The notes: a model not told the origin generated them from the sequence alone. Shown: positions 1-5,995, counted from the stretch's first letter. The stretch: DNA of 6,071 nt from Myxococcales bacterium (GCA_022571825.1 JACZXC010000199.1:1-6071), one strand, 5' to 3'. Translations and numbers: made by a program.

Positions 1-1
1 C

Positions 2-145
2 CAGTACCCGATCCCCCCTGCGGGGCTCCAACTGCTGGCTCACCAGGGGCCATTTGTGCGCGTGCCAGAATCGCTGGACTGGATTGCCCTCACGTCGGGC
101 CCGGTGCTGGTAGTCGCCCCGGCCGGGGTCGGCGAAGATCCCTGA
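2..145 (+). CDS. C-terminal fragment of an unidentified protein (5' end outside window)
   Basis: An open frame enters from the left edge and ends at TGA 143-145, giving 47 residues. The translation begins QYPIPPAG and ends VLVVAPAGVGEDP. It looks protein-like rather than like a shadow frame: mixed hydrophobic and polar residues, few Arg/Pro runs, and mostly G or C at third codon positions (about 36 of 47 by hand count). I do not recognise the family. The tail, with an aromatic segment (PESLDWIALTSG) followed by a beta-strand-like VLVVAP, would fit the periplasmic end of a membrane glycosyltransferase or a small soluble domain, but this is a guess. It is convergent with the glycosyltransferase gene, with a 48-bp gap between the stops. 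The main doubt is that frame 1 is also open here. Confidence 0.45.
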   Translation, partial: QYPIPPAGLQLLAHQGPFVRVPESLDWIALTSGPVLVVAPAGVGEDP

Positions 146-193
146 TCGCTTCAACCGCTGAGCCTCGAGTCGTCGTCGCAGGCGTTCGTGCAC

Positions 194-970
194 TCAGGCG
201 CTCTCGGTCTCGATGTCTTCGCGTCCCACCTTCTCCAGCTCCGGCGACGCATACGCGCCGGTCAGAAATCGCCCGCGCAGCGCCAACACCGCCCTCAGCA
301 TGGACAGCCCGTCGCGAAGCGGTCGCACGCTCGATCGCCCCTGGAACACCAAGCGGGCCGGCAATCGTCGGATGGCCAGGTTGTACTTGAGCGCGATGTA
401 GAGAAGCTCTACATCGCCGGCGAACCCGCGCTCGCGGAGCAACGGAAACAGGTGATGCGCGACGTCGGCCCGGAAGGCTTTGAGCCCGCATTGGGTGTCC
501 GGTACACCACCGGTCACCAACAGGCGAACGAATACCGTGAACAGGCGGGTTGCCCACCGACGCACGGGGCCCAGCTGAGCGGTGTAGCTGCCTCCGGGCA
601 GCGTTCGATCGCCGATCACCACGTGAAAGCCGCGGTCCAGAATCAAGTGCAGCATCCGCGGAACCGCGGACAGATCGTAGGGAACGTCGGCGTCGGTGAA
701 CAGGCAGCAACGTCCGCGGCACTCCGCCATGCCCGCGGCGATGGCCGCGAACTTGCCCTCGTTTCGCTCGCGTCGCACGAGCCGCGTACGGTCGCGATTC
801 ATGTTTCGGATGCGGTCGACGGTATCGTCCCGGCTCCCGTCGTCGACCGCGATTACCTCGTAGCTCAGTCCGGATTTCTCGAGATAGTCACACAACCCAC
901 CCAGGCGCTCCTCGATGAACGCTTCGGCGTTGTAGATCGGGAGGACCACCGAGAGATCGGGCGCGCTCAC
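194..970 (-). CDS. Family 2 glycosyltransferase, Alg5 / polyprenyl-phosphate sugar synthase-like
   Basis: The protein has 258 residues and a GT-A fold, and by family it transfers a sugar from a nucleotide donor to a lipid (polyprenyl) phosphate at the cytoplasmic membrane face. Visible landmarks: the start strand SVVLPIYNAE (7-16), the nucleotide-binding VDDGSRDDT (42-50), the metal-binding DAD (D93-A-D95), the Alg5-type block GVPDTQCGLKAF (155-166), GFAGDVELLYIA (182-193) and a basic GRSSVRPLRDG segment (211-221). Length fits the GT domain alone. No C-terminal membrane helix is seen, unlike GtrB/DPMS types, so it is probably peripheral. The sugar and acceptor cannot be read from sequence. 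The start is the GTG at 970-968, not the longer upstream frame: homology begins at once and a GGAGGGG ribosome site lies 7 nt upstream. The start overlaps the yfhO-like gene's stop as GTGA, so the two are probably translationally coupled and work in one pathway. Confidence 0.9.
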   Translation of the reverse strand: MSAPDLSVVLPIYNAEAFIEERLGGLCDYLEKSGLSYEVIAVDDGSRDDTVDRIRNMNRDRTRLVRRERNEGKFAAIAAGMAECRGRCCLFTDADVPYDLSAVPRMLHLILDRGFHVVIGDRTLPGGSYTAQLGPVRRWATRLFTVFVRLLVTGGVPDTQCGLKAFRADVAHHLFPLLRERGFAGDVELLYIALKYNLAIRRLPARLVFQGRSSVRPLRDGLSMLRAVLALRGRFLTGAYASPELEKVGREDIETESA

Positions 971-3303
971 CGGGAAACCCCTCCCCGCGCGATCCCGACC
1001 CGAAGCGCCGTCAGGGCGAGGAGTGCCGTGCCCAGCAGGGAAGCCGCGACCCCGAGAGTGAAGCTTCGGGGCCGGTAATCGAAGCGGATCCGGTGGCGCC
1101 CGGCCGGGACCGGAACGCCTCGATACAGAAAGTTGGTGGCCAGAATCGGCGCGGCCTTGCCGTCCACTCGCGCCTGCCATCCCCGGGCGTAGGCGTCGGC
1201 GAGCACCAGGAGCCCCGGCGCCGCCAGATCCGCCTCGATCTCGACCCGGGTCTCCTCGTCGCGCACGATGCGCGCCGCCTTTCCGCGGGCGGGGGCCCGC
1301 GGATCCGGCTCAAACTCCGGATCCCCTTCCACGTAGCTGACCGAAAGGGGATCGAAGCTCTCGCGGCTCAGCCGATCCAGAAGCTCGGCCCGGGGGGGCG
1401 CCGGCGCAGTGCGGTAGCTGACGTAGGCGCGCGGAAGGGAACGCTCGTTCTCGTAGAGCGCCGCACCGGGGTCGGCGAACTCGCGGCGGACCAGTCCGGC
1501 CGCCTCGATGAACCCAAGAGACGCCTCTCGCTGGGCGCGCCGGAGCCCCGTCGGCACCACGAACCACCGCGTCGCGGCCAGATCGAGCAGCCTCCGGCGC
1601 GTCGCCATCTCCGCGTACCACTCCACGAGTCGATCTCCGGGCAGGTGCCGCTCGGGAAGAATGCTACCCGAGAAGAAGAGGTCGGACGGCACCCCCGCGC
1701 CCCGCATCCCGTCTTGCAGGAACGAGAAGTAGTCGGAATGCCGGCGCAGGTTGAGCGGTTCGAAATCGTCGAGGCGGCGAAGCCCGTGGCGGGCCGCCAA
1801 TTTGGTCTCGGAATCGACCCGAAATGGGAGCCAGACGCTCCGGTCCTCGCCCGTGACCTCCGCCAGATTCCGGAGGCGGTCGTGGTTGCGCCGGGTGAGC
1901 GCGGACCATGATTCGGTGTAGGGAAGGGGCTCGCGGAGGCCGGGGGCCAGCATTCCATCGAGACCCGCCACCGCCAGCACCCCCATGGCCGCCCAGCCCA
2001 GGGGAAGCCACCGCGGCCGCCAGGCGCACGACGCCAGGACGAGGGCCGCGGCGAATGCACGCGACGCCCCGCCCAGGGCGCCCGCCCACCCCGCGGCCGC
2101 CGCCAGCACCAATGCGCACGCAACCGGGATCGCCGGCAGGATCGATCGGAGCCGGGTCCGATCCCGTCCAGCGGACCGGTGCAATAGCTCATCGAAGGCC
2201 AGTCCGGCGAGAAGGGCGGCGGCGAAGTGAGCGAGAAATAGCAGGCGATGGGGTTGGCGGAACCAGCCGATGCCCGGCAGAGCCAGGTAGAGATCCATCA
2301 GCGGCGTTCCCGAGCCGAAAGCGAGGGCCGTGGTCACGATTCCGACACCGAAGGCCCAGAATGAAAGGCGCCGGTGCCGTCGCGCCCACAGAGCGGCCGG
2401 CGCCAGGGCCAGGGGCATCACGCCGAAGGCCAGGCGACCGCCGGCCATGGCCTCCGACATCGATCCGATAGGGTGTATGCCGAGGGATGCGGCCTGACTC
2501 TCGGCCAGGGCCGCGGCACTGCGGGTTCCCTCGAATGCGAGCGCGACGCTGGGAAGGGTCTGGATCCCGCTGATGAAAACGCCGAGGGTCAGGGCGCCGG
2601 CGAAGGCCCCGGCCCGCGCGAGGTCGCCCCGCAGCTCACCCCCCGCCCCGATCCGAAGCGCCAGCAGCAGACTCGCCCAGGCGTAGAAGAGGAACACCGT
2701 GACCTGGGTGTGTCCCGCCAGCAGACTCAACCCCGCGGCCAGGGCCAGAACACACCCGGCTCGCAGCCCTTCTCCGCGGGCCAGGCCGACCACCGCGAGA
2801 CAACCCAGGGGAAGCCACGAGCCGGCCTCCAGCATGTTCGGCCAGAAGAGCCACCACTGAAGCGTCCCGCTCAGCGCAAACAGACCCCCGGCCAGCAGGC
2901 TCGCCGCCGGGGCGAGGCCGAGCTTGCGGCCCAACCCAGCCGTGGAAACGGCGATCAGCGTGAGGTGCACCCCATGGGAGATGGCGATGCCGATCGGAAC
3001 CGGCAGGATCAGATAGACGGCGTGTGGCGGATAGAAGGTTCCGCCCTGCAGCGTCGCCAGCCAGGGAATGCCGGTGAGATGGTACGGGTTCCACAGGGGC
3101 AGCCGACCCGACGCCATCGCGCCGAACGTGATTTCGTACAGCGGCAAGAAATAATAACGGAGATCGACGCTGTTCCCGGTGAGCGCGTCCCCGGGCCAGA
3201 CCCCGCGCTGGATCAGGAAGACAAGAACGAGTCCGGCGAGCCCCAGCGACGGAAGCAACCCGCGCCACCCGCCGGCGCTCTGCCCATCGCGGCAACCGTT
3301 CAC
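967..3303 (-). CDS. YfhO-family (GT-C type) multi-pass membrane protein
   Basis: A 778-residue integral membrane protein of the YfhO family, which has GT-C glycosyltransferase architecture and is thought to use polyprenyl-phosphate sugars outside the cytoplasmic membrane. After the first hydrophobic segment (about 15-31) comes the GT-C loop with D47 in NSVDLRYYFLPLY, then the hallmark GRLPLWNPYHLTGIP (66-80) and the motif QGGTFYPP (86-93). A dozen or so hydrophobic segments run to about residue 449, including FRQPHRLLFLAHF (348-360), typical of the family. Residues about 455-745 form a predicted extracytoplasmic domain ending in GWQARVDGKAAPIL (708-721) and GVPVPAGRHRIRFDYRP (729-745), a YfhO signature. 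A last helix (about 747-768) and a short basic tail follow. The start is GTG 3303-3301; no clear Shine-Dalgarno precedes it, but an extended -10 does (see promoter entry). It overlaps the glycosyltransferase by 4 bp. Substrate is unknown. Confidence 0.9.
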   Translation of the reverse strand: MNGCRDGQSAGGWRGLLPSLGLAGLVLVFLIQRGVWPGDALTGNSVDLRYYFLPLYEITFGAMASGRLPLWNPYHLTGIPWLATLQGGTFYPPHAVYLILPVPIGIAISHGVHLTLIAVSTAGLGRKLGLAPAASLLAGGLFALSGTLQWWLFWPNMLEAGSWLPLGCLAVVGLARGEGLRAGCVLALAAGLSLLAGHTQVTVFLFYAWASLLLALRIGAGGELRGDLARAGAFAGALTLGVFISGIQTLPSVALAFEGTRSAAALAESQAASLGIHPIGSMSEAMAGGRLAFGVMPLALAPAALWARRHRRLSFWAFGVGIVTTALAFGSGTPLMDLYLALPGIGWFRQPHRLLFLAHFAAALLAGLAFDELLHRSAGRDRTRLRSILPAIPVACALVLAAAAGWAGALGGASRAFAAALVLASCAWRPRWLPLGWAAMGVLAVAGLDGMLAPGLREPLPYTESWSALTRRNHDRLRNLAEVTGEDRSVWLPFRVDSETKLAARHGLRRLDDFEPLNLRRHSDYFSFLQDGMRGAGVPSDLFFSGSILPERHLPGDRLVEWYAEMATRRRLLDLAATRWFVVPTGLRRAQREASLGFIEAAGLVRREFADPGAALYENERSLPRAYVSYRTAPAPPRAELLDRLSRESFDPLSVSYVEGDPEFEPDPRAPARGKAARIVRDEETRVEIEADLAAPGLLVLADAYARGWQARVDGKAAPILATNFLYRGVPVPAGRHRIRFDYRPRSFTLGVAASLLGTALLALTALRVGIARGGVSR
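978..984 (-). promoter_or_regulatory. Ribosome binding site of the glycosyltransferase
   Basis: On the minus strand GGAGGGG lies inside the 3' end of the upstream gene and ends 7 nt before the GTG at 970. It is strongly Shine-Dalgarno-like and fixes the non-ATG start at the GTGA overlap. It excludes the longer open frame that reaches 1180. Confidence 0.75.
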
Positions 3304-3312
3304 AGGCGCGCA

Positions 3313-3321
3313 AACATATCA
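3313..3321 (-). promoter_or_regulatory. Candidate extended -10 promoter for the yfhO-like gene
   Basis: The minus strand reads TGATATGTT, a full match to the extended -10 pattern TGnTATnnT. It lies in an A+T-richer pocket of an otherwise G+C-rich intergenic stretch. Its end is 9 nt from the GTG start, so the predicted transcript begins within about 0-3 nt of the start codon. That agrees with the missing Shine-Dalgarno sequence. No convincing -35 is visible. Confidence 0.4.
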
Positions 3322-3376
3322 CAGCCAACCGCGGCCGATGGTTTTCGCATTCCGTGCCGGAGCTCATGTGCGGTGA

Positions 3377-3382
3377 TAGTCT
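3377..3382 (+). promoter_or_regulatory. Candidate -10 element for the sulfatase-fold gene
   Basis: TAGTCT (3377-3382) or the overlapping GATAGT (3375-3380) could serve as a -10 element. The transcript would start near 3389 and carry about 30 nt of leader, including the ribosome site. No good -35 is found at 16-18 bp. The similar TAGACT ahead of the gene at 5996 makes a TAGnCT-type element slightly more believable. The call rests on motif shape only. Confidence 0.3.
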
Positions 3383-3404
3383 CGGCCGGCCCCCCCGCCC
3401 CCTC

Positions 3405-3410
3405 GGAGGA
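3405..3410 (+). promoter_or_regulatory. Ribosome binding site fixing a TTG start
   Basis: GGAGGA with an 8-nt spacer precedes the TTG at 3419. Upstream in the same frame there is a TAG at 3377-3379 and no ATG or GTG between, so this site effectively decides that the gene starts with TTG. Confidence 0.75.
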
Positions 3411-3418
3411 GCACGCGA

Positions 3419-4774
3419 TTGTACCCATGGGGCTTGCACGGCTTGCTGCTCGCCTTGGCCGTAGCGGTCGGCTGCGCCGACCGCCCAGAGCCTGACGATC
3501 CGACCCGGCGGAACCTGATCCTGATCTCCATCGACACCCTTCGGGCGGACCGCCTGGGCGCCTACGGGTACGATCGCGATACGAGCCCCACCCTGGACGC
3601 CCTGGCCGCCCGCGGTGTCCGGTTCGAGACCGTGATCGCCGAGTCGAGCTGGACGCTGCCCTCGCACATCACCCTGTTCACGGGGCTGTCGCCCGCCCTT
3701 CACGGCGTCGTGAGCCCGGAGCACAAGCTGGCGGAGTCGGTTCCCGTCCTCACCGAGGTTCTGCGCGAACGGGGCTTTCGCACCTTTGCGTTTACCGGCG
3801 GCATCTATCTGGCGCCGAACTTCGGATTCGACCGCGGCTTCGAAACCTATGCCTCGGCCATGCACGAATCCGGCTCGGAAGAGATGCGCCCGATCGCGTT
3901 TCGGACCGCCCTCGCCTACACCCAGCGCCGGATTGCCGAGTTCGACCCGAGCGAGCGCTTCTTCGCCTTCATTCACACCTACGACGTTCACTGCCCGTAC
4001 GAATCCCCGGCCGAGTACACCGAGATGTTCGATTCGCGGCCGGCGAGCGACCAGATCGAAACCCAGGGGAACTGCGGAAATCCGACCTTCAACGAGATGC
4101 AGCTCAGCCAGGGGCAAGCGCAGTTCCTGTCGGATCGCTACGACGCCGGAATTCGCCAAGCCGATGACCACCTGGGCCGATTCCTCGCGCGCCTGGAGAA
4201 GCGAGGGGTCCTCGAGGACACCGTCGTCGCCGTCGTTTCCGACCACGGCGAGGAGTTCCTCGAACACGGCCAAATCGGCCATCTGACCCTGCACATGGAG
4301 ATTCTGCGCGTTCCCTGGATCGTGGCCGGCCCGGGGATCGAGTCGCGGGTCGTCACCGAGCCCGTCGGACTCGAAGACGTGATGCCGACCCTCCTCGCCC
4401 TCCTCGAAATTCCGTCGCCGCCCACCGAGGGCGTGTCGATGCTGCCGGCGATCCGGGGCGAGCGCCGGTCGGCCCCGGACCGGGCTCGATTCAGCGAGCT
4501 GGGCGTGGGGCCCGAGCTTCGGAGCGCGGTGCTCGGGGACCACCACATCATCGAAGGGTGGAATCACCGAATGCTCTTCGACTGGCGCGCGGACCCGAAT
4601 GAGCAGATCGATCTGGCCACGACCGAAGCCGATCGCGTCGCCGAGCTGCGGGCTGTGCTGATGGAGAACGCGGGGCTCCGGTCGAAATCCCCGCTCAAGG
4701 CGAAAGCCGGGCTGATGGGGCAGCTCGACGAGGATCTGAAGCGGCGACTGCGGGCGCTGGGATACGCGCCCTGA
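3419..4774 (+). CDS. Sulfatase-fold (alkaline phosphatase superfamily) lipoprotein with Thr at the nucleophile position
   Basis: A 451-residue PF00884-type hydrolase or transferase, probably exported and lipid-anchored: a hydrophobic segment (8-18) ends at C19 (AVAVGC, an imperfect lipobox because -3 is Ala; the n-region lacks Lys/Arg). The catalytic domain begins NLILISIDTLRADRLGAYGY (32-51), with D39 the expected metal ligand. The activation motif is WTLPSH (78-83): Thr79 and His83 stand where formylglycine sulfatases have Cys/Ser and Arg (C/S-x-P-x-R). Further landmarks are FIHTYDVHCPY (184-194), the metal-binding SDHGEEFLEHG (274-284) and the C-terminal MLFDWRADPNEQIDLA (385-400). The tail LRALGYAP is common in this group. 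Length is normal. Without Cys/Ser, formylglycine maturation is not expected, so a phospho-transfer or phosphodiester reaction is as likely as sulfate ester hydrolysis. It starts at TTG with GGAGGA 8 nt before, is transcribed divergently from the yfhO-like gene, and its true substrate is unknown. Confidence 0.88.
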   Translation: MYPWGLHGLLLALAVAVGCADRPEPDDPTRRNLILISIDTLRADRLGAYGYDRDTSPTLDALAARGVRFETVIAESSWTLPSHITLFTGLSPALHGVVSPEHKLAESVPVLTEVLRERGFRTFAFTGGIYLAPNFGFDRGFETYASAMHESGSEEMRPIAFRTALAYTQRRIAEFDPSERFFAFIHTYDVHCPYESPAEYTEMFDSRPASDQIETQGNCGNPTFNEMQLSQGQAQFLSDRYDAGIRQADDHLGRFLARLEKRGVLEDTVVAVVSDHGEEFLEHGQIGHLTLHMEILRVPWIVAGPGIESRVVTEPVGLEDVMPTLLALLEIPSPPTEGVSMLPAIRGERRSAPDRARFSELGVGPELRSAVLGDHHIIEGWNHRMLFDWRADPNEQIDLATTEADRVAELRAVLMENAGLRSKSPLKAKAGLMGQLDEDLKRRLRALGYAP

Positions 4775-4786
4775 AGAAGCGTTCAG
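4771..4786. other. Small inverted repeat spanning two convergent stop codons
   Basis: CTGAA (4771-4775) and TTCAG (4782-4786) form a 5-bp perfect inverted repeat around the 6-nt loop GAAGCG. Each arm carries the TGA stop of one of the two convergent genes, whose coding ends are only 8 bp apart. There is no T-run on either side, so it does not qualify as a classical terminator; it may be a weak bidirectional one or chance. Confidence 0.3.
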
Positions 4787-5025
4787 CTCCTCTCGTGTCG
4801 AGGATGGACCCAGGCGCAGTCGATCCAGAGCTTCACGACGATGAGCGACCGATCGCGTACCGCCACCCGACAACGCGATCGGTCTTCGGACACCTCGATC
4901 AACTGGCCCCGCCCCGACCAGAAATCACCCGCCCGCTGGTCGACGAAGACCGGAGTGCTGGGACTCGGCATCAGACAGCCCGACAGGACCAGCAGCGCCA
5001 GCACCCGAAGCCCGGGTCTACGCAA
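4783..5025 (-). CDS. Small lipoprotein of unknown function
   Basis: I do not recognise the family. From the TTG at 5025-5023 the product is 80 residues: a basic n-region (MRRPGLR), a hydrophobic core (VLALLVL, 8-14) and the lipobox LSGC with lipidated C17. The mature part is about 64 residues, with C52 and C70 (possible disulfide) and alternating beta-like stretches such as GQLIEV, RCRVAVRD and LIVVKLWIDCAWV, suggesting a small beta-barrel or SH3-like fold. The frame is also open from an ATG at 5076-5074, with GAGG about 9 nt upstream, which would add 17 residues before the signal and overlap the acyltransferase by 59 bp. I prefer the shorter start because it gives a textbook signal peptide, although it lacks a Shine-Dalgarno. 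Either way the gene overlaps the end of the acyltransferase gene, so the two are probably co-transcribed and coupled. The product is predicted to be membrane-anchored outside the cytoplasm. Confidence 0.6.
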   Translation of the reverse strand: MRRPGLRVLALLVLSGCLMPSPSTPVFVDQRAGDFWSGRGQLIEVSEDRSRCRVAVRDRSLIVVKLWIDCAWVHPRHERS

Positions 5026-5899
5026 ACCAGCCGCTGCGAGCGTCGAGCCCCTCGGCGACGAGTTCCCGGATCGCATCCTTGACCACCTCGACCTTGTTCT
5101 CGATGCTGGTGTCGTCTTCGGCCGGATCGCCCTCGAAGCGAAGCGCCTTCCCGAAATGGATCCGGAACTTCACCGGCAGGGGAATGAACCCCGCCAAACC
5201 GAGCCAGGGAAACCCGATTGTGATCGGGAAGGCGGGCGCCCCGATCAGCCGCCCCAGGGAGGATATGTTGGCGAGTCCCGGCGACTGCTCCTCGCTTCCC
5301 ACGATACCCACGGGGACGATGGGGGTGCCGGTCTCGAGGGCGAGGCGCAGGAAGCCGAGCCCGAAACGCTGGAGCTGATAGCGCTGGCGGTAGGTCTTCA
5401 CGAAGCCGCGCTGGCCCTCCGGAAAGGCCATGATCGCCTCTTCGTGCTCCAGGAGCTGGGCGCAATTCTCCGGCGTGCCGACCACGGATCCCACCCGGTG
5501 GAGCCAGACGTTGAAGAACGGGATGGTCGGCAGGTAGTACTCGGCCATGCCGCGCAGCATGCGCGGGGGCTCGCCTTCGAGAAGAAGCGTCAACCCCAGC
5601 ATGGCACCATCCCAGGCGAACGTGTTGCCGGCGTGGTTCGCGATCAACAGAACCCGGCCCTCGGGAACGCGATCTACACCCTTCGTCTCGACCCGGAACC
5701 AATAGTGATAGATGAGAGACATCACCGTCATCAGCGAACGTGAATACTCGGGGTCGAAGCCGAAGGGGTCGTAGCCGTACTCGTTGAGCCGGGTCGGAAT
5801 CCGGGCCAGGCGCTCCTCGATCTCCCGGGCGAAGGGGCGCATGACGGCCCACCCCGTCGAGGGGGAGCGGATCTCGGAAGCTGCCTGACCCGGCGCCAT
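5018..5899 (-). CDS. PlsC-like lysophospholipid acyltransferase family protein
   Basis: A 293-residue LPLAT-family acyltransferase, expected to move an acyl chain from acyl-CoA or acyl-ACP to a lysophospholipid or related hydroxyl at the inner membrane. Block I is NHAGNTFAWDG (88-98), with catalytic H89 and a downstream D97, giving H-x7-D, longer than the classical H-x4-D but matching my recollection of MGAT/DUF374-like members. Block III is AFPEGQRGF (158-166), and block IV is GTPIVPVGIVGSEE (191-204). The N-terminal GYDPFGFDPEYSRSLM (42-57) and KTYRQRYQLQRFGLGFLRLA (168-187) are typical of the group as I know it. A hydrophobic stretch at 219-240 may sit on the membrane. The start is the ATG at 5899: GGGAGGG lies 4-5 nt upstream. 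A later in-frame ATG (Met20) has less support. Substrate is uncertain; phosphatidic-acid synthesis, ornithine lipids and envelope lipid acylation are all possible. Confidence 0.88.
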   Translation of the reverse strand: MAPGQAASEIRSPSTGWAVMRPFAREIEERLARIPTRLNEYGYDPFGFDPEYSRSLMTVMSLIYHYWFRVETKGVDRVPEGRVLLIANHAGNTFAWDGAMLGLTLLLEGEPPRMLRGMAEYYLPTIPFFNVWLHRVGSVVGTPENCAQLLEHEEAIMAFPEGQRGFVKTYRQRYQLQRFGLGFLRLALETGTPIVPVGIVGSEEQSPGLANISSLGRLIGAPAFPITIGFPWLGLAGFIPLPVKFRIHFGKALRFEGDPAEDDTSIENKVEVVKDAIRELVAEGLDARSGWFA

Positions 5900-5903
5900 C
5901 TTG

Positions 5904-5910
5904 CCCTCCC
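5904..5910 (-). promoter_or_regulatory. Ribosome binding site of the acyltransferase
   Basis: The minus strand carries GGGAGGG, with its core GGAGG 5 nt before the ATG at 5899. This supports the long start over the internal Met20. Confidence 0.7.
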
Positions 5911-5920
5911 ATCCCCGGGC

Positions 5921-5926
5921 AGCATA
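5921..5926 (-). promoter_or_regulatory. Candidate -10 for the acyltransferase-lipoprotein operon
   Basis: The minus strand reads TATGCT (4 of 6 to the TATAAT consensus), 21 nt upstream of the ATG. Initiation about 7 nt downstream would leave a short leader that still contains the ribosome site. No clear -35 at the expected distance. Confidence 0.3.
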
Positions 5927-5955
5927 ACCCAGCCCATTCCGGGCACGGTGGAGAG

Positions 5956-5968
5956 GGTCCGAAGGACC
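5956..5968. repeat. Perfect inverted repeat in the divergent intergenic region
   Basis: GGTCC (5956-5960), GAA, GGACC (5964-5968). It sits 28-40 bp upstream of the ATG at 5996, where a -35 box or an operator would lie, and about 57-69 bp upstream of the acyltransferase start on the other strand. It could be a small regulator site; 5-bp arms are also common by chance in G+C-rich DNA. Confidence 0.3.
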
Positions 5969-5982
5969 GAGGCCGCGCGTTG

Positions 5983-5988
5983 TAGACT
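5983..5988 (+). promoter_or_regulatory. Candidate -10 giving a leaderless transcript
   Basis: TAGACT (TAnnnT form) is followed by 7 nt and then the ATG at 5996. With the usual 6-8 nt from -10 to start point, transcription would begin at or next to the A of the start codon. No Shine-Dalgarno occurs before the ATG (the spacer is CCCGCCG-like), which fits a leaderless mRNA. Confidence 0.4.
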
Positions 5989-5995
5989 CCCGCCG

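Noticed and set aside
146..193. Possible bidirectional terminator between the two convergent genes at the left end
   Set aside because: Only short, imperfect arms (GCCT...AGGC) can be found and there is no T-run on either strand.
188..1078. Plus-strand open frame of 296 codons opposite the glycosyltransferase
   Set aside because: Gln/Arg/Ala-rich shadow translation without motifs, while the opposite strand encodes a complete GT2 domain with all family blocks.
971..1180. Longer N-terminus for the glycosyltransferase (start at 1180)
   Set aside because: The extra 70 residues are Arg/Pro/Gly-rich, overlap the conserved YfhO C-terminus, and the family homology starts right after the GTG at 970, which has its own Shine-Dalgarno.
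2374..3495. Plus-strand open frame of 373 codons opposite the YfhO gene and crossing into the sulfatase-fold gene
   Set aside because: The composition (Gln, Gly, Arg, Pro) is that of a shadow frame, and it runs across the divergent promoter region in a different frame from the real gene.
2636..4873. Minus-strand open frame of 745 codons running through the sulfatase-fold gene and into the YfhO gene
   Set aside because: It is antisense to one well-supported gene and out of frame within another. Its translation is Arg/Gly/Pro-rich with no recognisable domain; long stop-free shadow frames are expected at this G+C content.
4841..5743. Plus-strand open frame of 300 codons opposite the acyltransferase
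   Set aside because: No domain-like features, and the minus strand carries all LPLAT motifs in register with a good ribosome site.
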